Shown piece after piece: positions 48,050 through 55,180 of a stretch of 64,000 bases of DNA. The notes beneath the pieces are model-generated. The model searched no databases, had not been told where the DNA came from, and saw nothing but the letters and a program-made list of their open reading frames with translations. The stretch's first letter is position 1. Each line of letters begins with the position of its first letter. The translations under genes were made by a program, and so were the position numbers. Source of the DNA: Mucilaginibacter sp. SJ (GTDB lineage Bacteria; Bacteroidota; Bacteroidia; Sphingobacteriales; Sphingobacteriaceae); NCBI RefSeq assembly GCF_028993635.1, contig NZ_CP118631.1:5456001-5520000 (forward strand). Reading direction: 5' to 3'.

Positions 48050-49153
48050 ATGGGTTTACAATGTGGTATAGTAGGTTTGCCTAATGTGGGCAAATCAACA
48101 CTTTTTAATTGCTTATCAAACGCTAAGGCACAAGCGGCTAATTTCCCGTTTTGTACTATTGAGCCAAACGTGGGTGTAATTACAGTGCCGGATGAGCGCT
48201 TAACAAAGCTTACCGAAATAGTACAGCCAAAATCAATTGTACCAAATGTTATAGAGATAGTTGATATTGCCGGTTTGGTTAAAGGAGCCAGCAAGGGTGA
48301 GGGTTTAGGTAACCAGTTTTTGGCTAATATCCGCGCTACCAATGCTATTATCCACGTGTTGCGTTGCTTTGATAACGATAATGTGATTCACGTTGACGGC
48401 TCGGTTGATCCTATCCGCGATAAAGAAATTATTGATACTGAGCTGCAGTTAAAGGACCTCGAATCTATCGAGAAAAAGATTCAGAAGGTTGAAAAGATGG
48501 CCAAAACCGGCGGCGACAAAGAGGCCAAAAAAACCTTTGATGTGTTAACCGTTTATAAAAATCACCTGCTGGAAGGCAAATCGGCCCGCACCGCCCCTGT
48601 TGAGGAAGAAGATAAAGAATATGTAGCCGACCTTTGGCTGCTTACCGCTAAACCGGTATTATATGTTTGTAATGTTGATGAAGGTTCGGTAAGTACCGGT
48701 AATGCTTATGTTGAAAAAGTAAAAGCAGCCGTTAAAGATGAAAACGCCGAAGTGCTGATCATCTCAGCCCAAATTGAATCTGAAATTTCACAACTGGAAA
48801 CTTACGAAGAACGCCAGATGTTTTTGGACGATTTAGGGCTTACCGAATCGGGCGTTAACAAACTGATTAAAGCTGCTTACCGCTTATTAAATTTGGCAAC
48901 TTATTTTACTGCCGGTGTACAGGAAGTACGCGCCTGGACTATTACCCAGGGTTTCACTGCACCGCAGGCGGCAGGCGTGATCCATACCGATTTTGAAAAA
49001 GGGTTTATTCGCGCCGAAGTAATTAAATACGAAGATTTTGTGAAATTCAATGGCTCTGAAGCTGTGATCAAAGAAAACGGCAAGCTGGGCGTTGAAGGCA
49101 AAACCTACATTGTGCAGGATGGCGATATTATGCACTTCAGATTTAATGTGTAA
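48050..49153 (+). CDS. ychF: Redox-regulated P-loop ATPase YchF (OLA1 family)
   Basis: Universally conserved Obg-related ATPase that binds ribosomes. It has 367 residues, normal length. Motifs are G1 GLPNVGKSTLFNCLSNAKA, G2 FPFCTIEPNVGVI, G3 DIAGLVKGASKGEGLGNQFL, and the atypical G4 NVDEGS that explains ATP over GTP preference (family knowledge). The coiled-coil arm is about 130-215, and the C-terminal TGS-like domain has FTAGVQEVRAWTI, the typical DFEKGFIRAEVI and the final DIMHFRFNV. A terminator lies at 49219-49255. Confidence 0.97.
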   Translation: MGLQCGIVGLPNVGKSTLFNCLSNAKAQAANFPFCTIEPNVGVITVPDERLTKLTEIVQPKSIVPNVIEIVDIAGLVKGASKGEGLGNQFLANIRATNAIIHVLRCFDNDNVIHVDGSVDPIRDKEIIDTELQLKDLESIEKKIQKVEKMAKTGGDKEAKKTFDVLTVYKNHLLEGKSARTAPVEEEDKEYVADLWLLTAKPVLYVCNVDEGSVSTGNAYVEKVKAAVKDENAEVLIISAQIESEISQLETYEERQMFLDDLGLTESGVNKLIKAAYRLLNLATYFTAGVQEVRAWTITQGFTAPQAAGVIHTDFEKGFIRAEVIKYEDFVKFNGSEAVIKENGKLGVEGKTYIVQDGDIMHFRFNV

Positions 49154-49157
49154 AGGA

Positions 49158-49335
49158 TAGAGTCAAGAAATCAAGAGTCGAGATCCAAGAATTTAGATTC
49201 AAGACAACAAGATACAAGAGCCAGGAAATGAGTACCAATCATTCCTGGCTTTTTTATGTCTTAGTCTTGACTCTTGATCTCTCTTGACTCTTTTTTTCGT
49301 CTTGTTTCTTGACTCTTGCTTTCTTGCTTCTTCCC
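49158..49335. repeat. AAGAGTCAAGAATC word repeats with embedded terminator
   Basis: agtcaagaaatcaagagtcg and similar words on the left are inverted on the right (tcttgactcttgatctctct, tcttgactctt). In the centre AGCCAGGAAATGA ... TCATTCCTGGCT followed by seven Ts (49219-49255) is a good terminator for ychF. The spacer lies between convergent genes. Confidence 0.75.
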
Positions 49336-49342
49336 TCAGCGG

Positions 49343-50158
49343 TTACACCGCTGACGGCGCTACCCCATAAGCTTTTTTAAAGGCGAAGGAAAAGTGGGAG
49401 AGGTCTTTAAAGCCCACATCCATGTAAACATCAGATACTTTGTGTTTCTTTTCTTTGATCAGGAAATAAGCATCCTTTAATCGTTGCTGCTGGATCCAGC
49501 GGTTGGGTGATATATTAAAGATCCGTTCAAAATCGCGCTTGAAAGTAGCCAGGCTGCGACCGGTTAAATAGGCAAAGCGGTTAAGGTCGACATTAAAGCG
49601 GTAGTTTTGTGCCATGAAGGCCTCCAGGTCTATTTTGCCGGGTTCGCTGAAATCAAAAAGGACATTTTTTAGCTCCGGATTGGTTTCAAGCAATATCATC
49701 ACAGCTTCCTTTACCTTGTGCAAGGTAAGGGCAGGATTGATCTCATCGCTGCTTTTATCCATATAGGGGCTTAACGATTTGATGTAATTGCTAAAAAGCT
49801 CATTAGGTTTTAGGAAAAGTGCGCTTTCGCCGGTGTATGGCGCATCTGCATGCAAATCAAGTTCGATACTTATACTTTGCAGAGTGGTCTGATCCATACC
49901 GATGGTTATGGTTTTGAACTCGCCCCCTGCGGGTGGATGCTTTACAAATTTTGCCAGTTCGTTCCGTTTCAGAAAGCGGTAGTCCCCCTGTTTAAAATAG
50001 TAGTTTTTACCATTTACATAAAGCTCCGAATCGCCCGAAAGGATATAGCCGAAAATATGGTCGGCAATGAATTGCTCGCCAGCCCTGCTTACATGCGAGT
50101 AGCAGGAGTAAAGTATGCGAGGCGATGTTTTTGGATTTGACAAAGGCATGTTGCTCAA
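49343..50158 (-). CDS. AraC-family transcriptional regulator
   Basis: A 271-residue regulator with an N-terminal cupin-type sensor domain (about 15-150, GYILSGDSELYVNGKNYYFKQGDYRF) and a C-terminal double HTH (about 170-268: NRFAYLTGRSLATFKRDFERIFNISPNRWIQQQRLKDAYFLI, then VSDVYMDVGFKDLSHFSFAFKKAYG). It is immediately upstream (131 bp, same direction as read from the minus strand) of nothing obvious; an SDR gene lies on its 5' side and could be a target. Inducer unknown. Confidence 0.92.
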   Translation of the reverse strand: MSNMPLSNPKTSPRILYSCYSHVSRAGEQFIADHIFGYILSGDSELYVNGKNYYFKQGDYRFLKRNELAKFVKHPPAGGEFKTITIGMDQTTLQSISIELDLHADAPYTGESALFLKPNELFSNYIKSLSPYMDKSSDEINPALTLHKVKEAVMILLETNPELKNVLFDFSEPGKIDLEAFMAQNYRFNVDLNRFAYLTGRSLATFKRDFERIFNISPNRWIQQQRLKDAYFLIKEKKHKVSDVYMDVGFKDLSHFSFAFKKAYGVAPSAV

Positions 50159-50289
50159 ATTTATATAATATTTCTACATATCCCCAAGGGCGTGTCCTCA
50201 CGCCCGTCGCATACTTGTGACATCGGGGCATACACCGGGGCAAAAAAATGGCGGTCGTGGAGACACAACCGCCAGGAAAAGGAATTACA

Positions 50290-51174
50290 TTATGCTTTTT
50301 GAGCCGTTATTGATTTCCCAAATTCCGTATTCAGAAAATCTTCCGCTTCGGCATGATCAGTTGAAGTTGTAACAGGGAGCCATTTTTCAAATTCGGCCTT
50401 GCGTGCTTCGTCGGCTGCTTTTAATAAGCCAGCGGCTTCACTGCCTAATATAAGGTGTATAGGAGGCTCCGGATGTTCAACAAGATCAACCATTACCTTC
50501 GCTGCTTTTTCAGGGTCACCTACAGGAATAAATTTGCCGCTCGATAAATAATCGGCACGCGCGTCAACAGTTTGTTCATAGCCTTCAACCTTTGGTGCAT
50601 AGCTCATCGAATCACCAGCCCAATCGGTACGGAAACCTCCCGGCTCAACGCTGGTAACCAGTATGCCAAGTGGCTTTACTTCTTTAGCTAAAGCTTCGGT
50701 GAAGCCGCTCAAACCAAATTTAGCTGCCTGGTACATGCTTAAACCTGCATTACCTATACGACCACCAACCGAGCTGATCTGTAAAATGCGGCCCGAACGC
50801 TGCTTGCGCATATAAGGCAACACTGCGCGGGTGATTTCGATAGGAGCATATAAGTTAGTTTCCAGCTGACTGCGCACTTGCTCATCAGTAAATGCTTCGG
50901 CTGCACCAATGATGCCGAAACCGGCATTGTTTACCAATACATCAATTTTACCAAAATGAGCTACCGCATCGGCAACGGCTTTGTAAACTGCCGGGTAATC
51001 GGTAACATCTAATTTTATAGGATAAACCTGGCCGGGATATTTATCTGCCAGCTCTTTTAATTGTTCGGGGTTACGCGCTGTAGCGGCAACATTATCGCCC
51101 GCTGCTAAAACTGCTTCTGTAAGGCTGCGGCCTAATCCGCGGGCGCTGCCTGTTATAAACCATACTTTTTTCAT
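50290..51174 (-). CDS. Short-chain dehydrogenase/reductase (SDR)
   Basis: Classical SDR, 294 residues. The cofactor motif is TGSARGLGRS (residues 8-17), with ATARNPEQL suggesting NADP preference; NNAG is at about 87; the catalytic Ser is in LQISSVGGRIG and the Tyr/Lys pair in YQAAK. The C-terminal extension (EKWLPVTTSTDHAEAED...) is longer than usual. An exact -7 box lies 24 bp upstream. The regulator at 49343-50158 follows on the same strand, 131 bp downstream, and may control it. Substrate not readable. Confidence 0.92.
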   Translation of the reverse strand: MKKVWFITGSARGLGRSLTEAVLAAGDNVAATARNPEQLKELADKYPGQVYPIKLDVTDYPAVYKAVADAVAHFGKIDVLVNNAGFGIIGAAEAFTDEQVRSQLETNLYAPIEITRAVLPYMRKQRSGRILQISSVGGRIGNAGLSMYQAAKFGLSGFTEALAKEVKPLGILVTSVEPGGFRTDWAGDSMSYAPKVEGYEQTVDARADYLSSGKFIPVGDPEKAAKVMVDLVEHPEPPIHLILGSEAAGLLKAADEARKAEFEKWLPVTTSTDHAEAEDFLNTEFGKSITAQKA

Positions 51175-51197
51175 TTCTTATCTTTATTTTGATAACA

Positions 51198-51205
51198 CAA
51201 AGTTA
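51198..51205 (-). promoter_or_regulatory. -7 box of the SDR promoter (TAACTTTG)
   Basis: Exact TAnnTTTG match on the minus strand, ending 23 bases before the ATG at 51174. Confidence 0.5.
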
Positions 51206-51275
51206 GGCTGACAGGCAGCGCGGCGTTTTGTTAAAAAGCTCAAGTTGTTTTGTTGAAAAGCTCGACCTTGATGCG

Positions 51276-51418
51276 CTTGATTAGAGGATTTCCAGATGAA
51301 TTGATCTAACTATCAAGTAATCCCATAACTCTTAAACCATGATTCTTTTGATTAAAGGATTTCTCGATTGCAGAGATTCAAAGATCAAGAAATCCTCTAA
51401 TCCTACAAATCATGGTTC
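51276..51418. repeat. GATTAGAGGATTTC word repeats between the two SDR genes
   Basis: cttgattagaggatttccag, cttttgattaaaggatttct and the inverted agaaatcctctaatcc lie in one 143-bp block ending just before the stop of the second SDR gene. It is another word family of the same general design as at 14396, 39299 and 49158. Confidence 0.65.
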
Positions 51419-52234
51419 TTAAAAGAAGCTGCTCATTTTCTCCATATATTCCTCAATAGGCATGGTGTTACGCATGTCCATCAGCATATTTCCCATATCG
51501 CCTATTACAGTACGGAACCTGTTGCTTTTACTGGTAGCAAGGTCATCAATAGCGTTAACAATCAACATCGGATCATCAAGCTGCGATTCATCACGCGAGC
51601 TCATCAGGTTTTGCAGTTTGTTGGTAAGCTCCTTGTACGCGGTTATATCCGGGTTTTGGTTCCAAACCACGCTTTCAACAAAGTTGTTGCCCTTTGAGCC
51701 GCCTTGCTCTATCAGCCTTAAATGAATATTAAGCGGCTTTAGTTCATAATAGAGCCCTTCGGTAAGGCCCTCCAGCGCAAATTTCGACATGTTGTATAAT
51801 GAGCCAAGCGGCACAGCGGTAGTAATACCCATAAAAGAGCTGATGTTGATGAACATACCTCCTTCGTTTTCCCTGAAATGAGGCAGGAAGGCACGGATGA
51901 TATTAATAGGGCCACGGGTATTTACCGCAAACTGCCAGTCGATATCTTCTTCTTTGGCAAGCTCCAGTGCTCCGTATGTGCCCATACCTGCATTGTTCAC
52001 CACAATATCAATTTTACCGAAAGCGGCTATTGCCTGTTCGGTTGCTGTTTTTACCTGCTCAAGATTGGTTACATCTAACTTAAATATTTTGATATTAGGA
52101 TATTGTGTAAGTTCTGTTTCCTTTTCGGGGGTGCGCATGGTGGCGGCTACATTCCAGCCTTGTTGCGCGAAATGTTTAGCGGTTAATTTGCCCAGTCCGC
52201 TGCTGGTTCCGGTTATAAAAACTGTTTTTGACAT
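51419..52234 (-). CDS. Short-chain dehydrogenase/reductase (SDR)
   Basis: A 271-residue classical SDR with TGTSSGLGKL (residues 8-17), AATMRTPEKE, NNAGMGTYG at about 86, catalytic Ser in INISSFMG and YNMSK for Tyr/Lys. It is divergent from the HxlR-family gene at 52310, with overlapping promoter regions, so it is a likely target of that regulator (inference from context; HxlR regulators often control adjacent oxidoreductases). Substrate not readable. It is not in an operon with the other SDR (245 bp and a repeat block between them). Confidence 0.92.
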   Translation of the reverse strand: MSKTVFITGTSSGLGKLTAKHFAQQGWNVAATMRTPEKETELTQYPNIKIFKLDVTNLEQVKTATEQAIAAFGKIDIVVNNAGMGTYGALELAKEEDIDWQFAVNTRGPINIIRAFLPHFRENEGGMFINISSFMGITTAVPLGSLYNMSKFALEGLTEGLYYELKPLNIHLRLIEQGGSKGNNFVESVVWNQNPDITAYKELTNKLQNLMSSRDESQLDDPMLIVNAIDDLATSKSNRFRTVIGDMGNMLMDMRNTMPIEEYMEKMSSFF

Positions 52235-52253
52235 GGTATTTTATTTTTTGATG

Positions 52254-52294
52254 CAAAAGTATAGTGAAATTGATATAATTTTGTAACCAGTTAC
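52254..52294. promoter_or_regulatory. Divergent SDR/HxlR promoter region with GTAAC-N2-GTTAC operator candidate
   Basis: The minus-strand -7 box TACTTTTG (52254-52261) serves the SDR gene, and the plus-strand -7 box TAATTTTG (52276-52283) serves the HxlR gene. The inverted repeat GTAAC-CA-GTTAC (52283-52294) abuts the plus-strand box, well placed for autoregulation and control of both genes. Confidence 0.5.
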
Positions 52295-52309
52295 ACAGAG
52301 TATACCAGT

Positions 52310-52669
52310 ATGGAAGGGGGAATAACGTCACACCAACGTAATCATGCCGATGAGCGGCAGGCTTTACAAGATACCATGTACGTTATCGGTGGTAAATGGA
52401 CACTGCCAATCATTAATTCCATTTGTAATGGAAACAAACGTTTCCGGGAAATTGAGCGGAGTATTCCCGGCATCACCACGCGTATGTTGTCGCGGGAACT
52501 GAAAACCATGGAAATGAACAAGCTTGTTAAACGCACCGTAACGCCAACTTCGCCGGTTTTAATTGAGTATGAATCTACAGCGTATTGCAGGAGTTTTGGT
52601 GGCATCATTTTAGAAATGATAAAATGGGGCAAGGAACATAGGGAAATGTTGAGGAAGGCTGATAAGTAA
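52310..52669 (+). CDS. HxlR-family winged-helix regulator
   Basis: A 119-residue DNA-binding protein with the HxlR domain at about residues 20-105: DTMYVIGGKWTLPIINSI, KRFREIERSIPGITTRMLSRELKTMEMNKLVKRTV, and the wing TSPVLIEYESTAYCRSFG. Cysteines at NSICNG and AYCRS could be redox or electrophile sensors, as in other HxlR/YodB proteins (family knowledge). It is divergent from an SDR gene. Confidence 0.93.
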   Translation: MEGGITSHQRNHADERQALQDTMYVIGGKWTLPIINSICNGNKRFREIERSIPGITTRMLSRELKTMEMNKLVKRTVTPTSPVLIEYESTAYCRSFGGIILEMIKWGKEHREMLRKADK

Positions 52670-52700
52670 ACAACTGCATTGATTGCTTTGTAACTATCTC

Positions 52701-53087
52701 TTACGAAACATAAATCGAAGCCTTTTTCATTAAGTCGGCCAATCTATGCAAAGTGTCCTCTATTTTCTTAGCCTGATTTGCCGAAGGGTGCTTTACACCG
52801 GAAGCATACTGGCGTAAAAGCCCTGAATGGATACCTGAATAAACGGCTATCTTACTTATATTCAAAAAGTCGAAATCCTTAAAGAGAGAATATATATCGT
52901 ATACTGTATTAAACACGATAGTTTTAGGATCGACATCTTCGAGTTCGTGTAAAATGTCTTTTATTTTGGTTTCGAGTTCGTAAACGTTAACACCCGTCTC
53001 AATTATCAGGTTATCATTGTAATTAACCCTTCCCCAAAGACCACTATCACCTTTTTCTACAATTAATTCTATTTCAATCTTTTCCAT
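52701..53087 (-). CDS. hicB: HicB-like antitoxin with C-terminal HTH
   Basis: A 128-residue antitoxin. The N-terminal partial RNase-H-like fold (about 1-50: IELIVEKGDSGLWGRVNYNDNLIIETGVNVYELETKIKD) corresponds to HicB. The C-terminal HTH DNA-binding region covers about 78-125 (ISKIAVYSGIHSGLLRQYASGVKHPSANQAKKIEDTLHRL). It follows hicA by 18 bp. The HTH suggests autorepression at the palindrome 53296-53319. Because hicA is frameshifted, this may be an orphan antitoxin. Confidence 0.85.
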   Translation of the reverse strand: MEKIEIELIVEKGDSGLWGRVNYNDNLIIETGVNVYELETKIKDILHELEDVDPKTIVFNTVYDIYSLFKDFDFLNISKIAVYSGIHSGLLRQYASGVKHPSANQAKKIEDTLHRLADLMKKASIYVS

Positions 53088-53105
53088 CTTTTTTTGACTT
53101 GTTAA

Positions 53106-53287
53106 TTATTTCAACCCCGCTTGTTTTAAAATTGAATTCAATGTTCCGATAGGTATGTCGCCAGAGTGAACAGGAACTGTTACTTTTCTTTTTTACTTGG
53201 ATGAATTAATTGGAGATGACTTCCTTTTTGGGCTTTCTCTACCCAACCATCTTCTTTTAAGATTTTGATAAGCTCTCGTGAATTCAT
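53106..53287 (-). pseudogene. hicA: HicA-type toxin, broken by one missing base
   Basis: The first frame from the ATG at 53287 reads MNSRELIKILKEDGWVEKAQ, then KGSHLQLIHPSKKEK and a stop at 53180. The GSH...HP motif is the HicA double-stranded-RNA-binding/catalytic region. The shifted frame then reads KVTVPVHSGDIPIGTLN, then SILKQAGLK to the stop at 53106, the expected HicA C-terminus. One extra A in the A6 run (T6 at 53189-53194 on the plus strand) would give an intact 60-residue toxin. It precedes hicB, the normal HicAB order. Confidence 0.85.
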
Positions 53288-53295
53288 ATTAATAT

Positions 53296-53319
53296 AAAGG
53301 TAGCATTTTTGCTACCTTT
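53296..53319. promoter_or_regulatory. Perfect palindrome upstream of hicA (operator candidate)
   Basis: AAAGGTAGC (53296-53304) and GCTACCTTT (53311-53319) with a 6-base spacer. The palindrome overlaps -7-like boxes on both strands (TACCTTTA toward hicA, TACCTTTG toward the sulfatase), fitting autoregulation by the HTH of HicB. Confidence 0.6.
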
Positions 53320-53391
53320 GAGCAAGTTTATTTTGTAAAAGATGAATTATTTTGGCTAAGCTCATGGATGATGCGCTATCTTCACCGGGTA

Positions 53392-54780
53392 ATGAAACAT
53401 CTAACCAAATTAATCTGCAAAGGCCTTTTCCTTTTGGCTTTCATATTTTTAATTGCACCTGCTTCGGCACAAAAAAAGCAATTACCTAATATCATTTTTA
53501 TATTAGCCGATGATATGGGGTACTCTGACTTGAGTTGTTATGGTAACCCGGTGATCCGCACGCCGTTTTTAGATAAGATGGCGCAAAAGGGGGTGAGGGC
53601 AACCAATTACGTGGTGAGCAGCCCAACCTGTACACCATCAAGGGCTTCATTGCTTACCGGGCGCTATGCTTCAAGGATGAACCTGCCTTACCCTATAGGT
53701 CCCGGTTCATCGCTTGGGATCCCTGATCAGGAAGTTACCATTGCCGAAATGCTGAAGCAAATTGGCTATAAAACCGCCATGATAGGTAAATGGCACCTGG
53801 GCGATCATGCAGCTTATAACCACCCCATGGCGCAGGGTTTTGATTCATACTATGGTTTGCTGTACAGCCACGATTATCGTTCGCCCTATGTGAAAACAGA
53901 TACCGTTATCAAAGTATTCCGAAACCATAAGCCCGAAATTTTAAAACCTGCCGATTCATCATTGATTGAACTATATCAGCGCGAAGCCATCCGATTTATC
54001 AAGGAGCAGAAAAAGGGTGATAAACCATTCTTCCTTTACCTCGCTCACAACATGCCGCATTTACCGGTAGCCTTTGCTTCATCGGCGAAAAATAAAAATA
54101 GAAGCGATGGCGGGCACCTGGGTGATGTGGTTGAACAATTGGATGAAAGCCTTGGTCAGGTTTGGGCAGAACTTGAAAAGCAGGGACTGGCCGATAATAC
54201 GATATTCATGTTTTCGAGCGATAATGGTCCGTGGATAGATTTTCCAGACCGGATGCTGGGCGATAGCGCTACCAAACATTGGGATGCAGGCACAGCCGGG
54301 GTTTTTCGTGGTAGCAAAGGCTTATCATATGAGGGCGGGGTACGTGAGCCGTTTATTGTTTACTGGAAAAATCATACCCCGGTTGGAGCAAGTATCACCA
54401 GTATGATGAGTAACCTGGATGTATTGCCTACGCTTGCCAGTTGGACAGGTGCCCCGCTGCCGAAAGGCCGTACACTGGACGGGCAGTCGATAGCTGATGT
54501 ATTAACAGGCAAAGCGCCTAAACACCCCGAACACAGACCTATTTACTATTATAACAACAGTGTTTGCGAGGCTGTGCGCCTTGGCGACTGGAAATACCGT
54601 GAAGTAAAGGCAAATAATAACGTTGGGGGCGTAGCCGGTTCACCGCTACCTGCAAAAACAGAATTGTTTAACCTGGCTTATGACCCCAGCGAGCGGACTA
54701 ATGTGATCAGGGAATATCCTGAAATGGCTCAAAAATTAAAAACTCTTTTTGACCAGTACCCGGGGATGAAAGAGAATTAG
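53392..54780 (+). CDS. Sulfatase (formylglycine type), exported
   Basis: Sulfatase of the alkaline-phosphatase superfamily, probably removing sulfate from carbohydrates. The ATG at 53392 gives a proper signal peptide (LTKLICKGLFLLAFIFLIAPASAQ) and 462 residues; the ATGs at 53368/53371 add nine or so non-signal residues. The active-site cysteine that is modified to formylglycine is C80 in CTPSRASLLTGR. Metal ligands are in ILADDMGYSDLSCYG (Asp-Asp) and FSSDNGPW (Asp-Asn). HxxH-type LAHNMPHLP is present. No anaerobic maturase is adjacent. The neighbouring GH28 and inositol oxygenase genes suggest polysaccharide use. Confidence 0.95.
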   Translation: MKHLTKLICKGLFLLAFIFLIAPASAQKKQLPNIIFILADDMGYSDLSCYGNPVIRTPFLDKMAQKGVRATNYVVSSPTCTPSRASLLTGRYASRMNLPYPIGPGSSLGIPDQEVTIAEMLKQIGYKTAMIGKWHLGDHAAYNHPMAQGFDSYYGLLYSHDYRSPYVKTDTVIKVFRNHKPEILKPADSSLIELYQREAIRFIKEQKKGDKPFFLYLAHNMPHLPVAFASSAKNKNRSDGGHLGDVVEQLDESLGQVWAELEKQGLADNTIFMFSSDNGPWIDFPDRMLGDSATKHWDAGTAGVFRGSKGLSYEGGVREPFIVYWKNHTPVGASITSMMSNLDVLPTLASWTGAPLPKGRTLDGQSIADVLTGKAPKHPEHRPIYYYNNSVCEAVRLGDWKYREVKANNNVGGVAGSPLPAKTELFNLAYDPSERTNVIREYPEMAQKLKTLFDQYPGMKEN

Positions 54781-54811
54781 TGAAGCTATAGTTATGCAAA
54801 TCTCTTTGTAT

Positions 54812-54840
54812 AAAAAAAGGACTCACAACTTGCAAGTCCC
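54812..54840 (-). terminator. Terminator of tRNA-Arg
   Basis: Minus-strand GGACT ... AGTCC stem, immediately followed by seven T residues, 5 bases beyond the tRNA 3' end. Confidence 0.8.
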
Positions 54841-54845
54841 TTTTG

Positions 54846-54917
54846 TGCTCCCGACGAGATTCGAACTCATATCGATGGTACCGGAAACCATAATTCTATC
54901 CATTGAACTACGGGAGC
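54846..54917 (-). tRNA. tRNA-Arg (anticodon CCG)
   Basis: A 72-base cloverleaf on the minus strand: acceptor stem GCTCCCG / CGGGAGC, D arm from GTTC, anticodon stem ATGGT / ACCAT with loop TTCCGGT (anticodon CCG, read as Arg CGG), T arm GAGTTCGAATCTC, and discriminator A. CCA is not encoded. A TATCTTTG -7 box is at 54927-54934, ending 10 bases before the 5' end. Confidence 0.95.
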
Positions 54918-54926
54918 AGGCAGGAG

Positions 54927-54954
54927 CAAAGATATAAAATTGATTTAAACCAAA
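54927..54954 (-). promoter_or_regulatory. tRNA-Arg promoter (TTTG and TATCTTTG)
   Basis: Minus-strand TTTG at 54951-54954 and TATCTTTG at 54927-54934, an exact -7 box, with 16 bp between them. Confidence 0.65.
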
Positions 54955-55031
54955 AGCATTGTTTAATACATTAACGTATTGTAATAATGCGCAAGTTTGG
55001 TAACGATTATTATCGACGAGATTTACTTTAT

Positions 55032-55052
55032 GTAAACGTTTACGTAAATAAA
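55032..55052 (+). promoter_or_regulatory. GTAAACGTTTAC palindrome and CGTTTACGTAAATAAA motif upstream of the GH28 gene
   Basis: The perfect 12-base palindrome GTAAACGTTTAC (55032-55043) overlaps the 16-mer CGTTTACGTAAATAAA (55037-55052). The same 16-mer occurs at 56819-56834 upstream of the inositol oxygenase gene. It resembles LacI-family operators (family knowledge). Confidence 0.6.
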
Positions 55053-55180
55053 AGTACGTTGGTGCCGATATTTAAGTTGAAAGTTTAATAGTTTAGGTGT
55101 TTAATGTACAATTAAACGCTTGTTATTACATATTTGAAAAGCGATAAACCTGCTTAAATAGCTTTCTTAATAAGAATATA

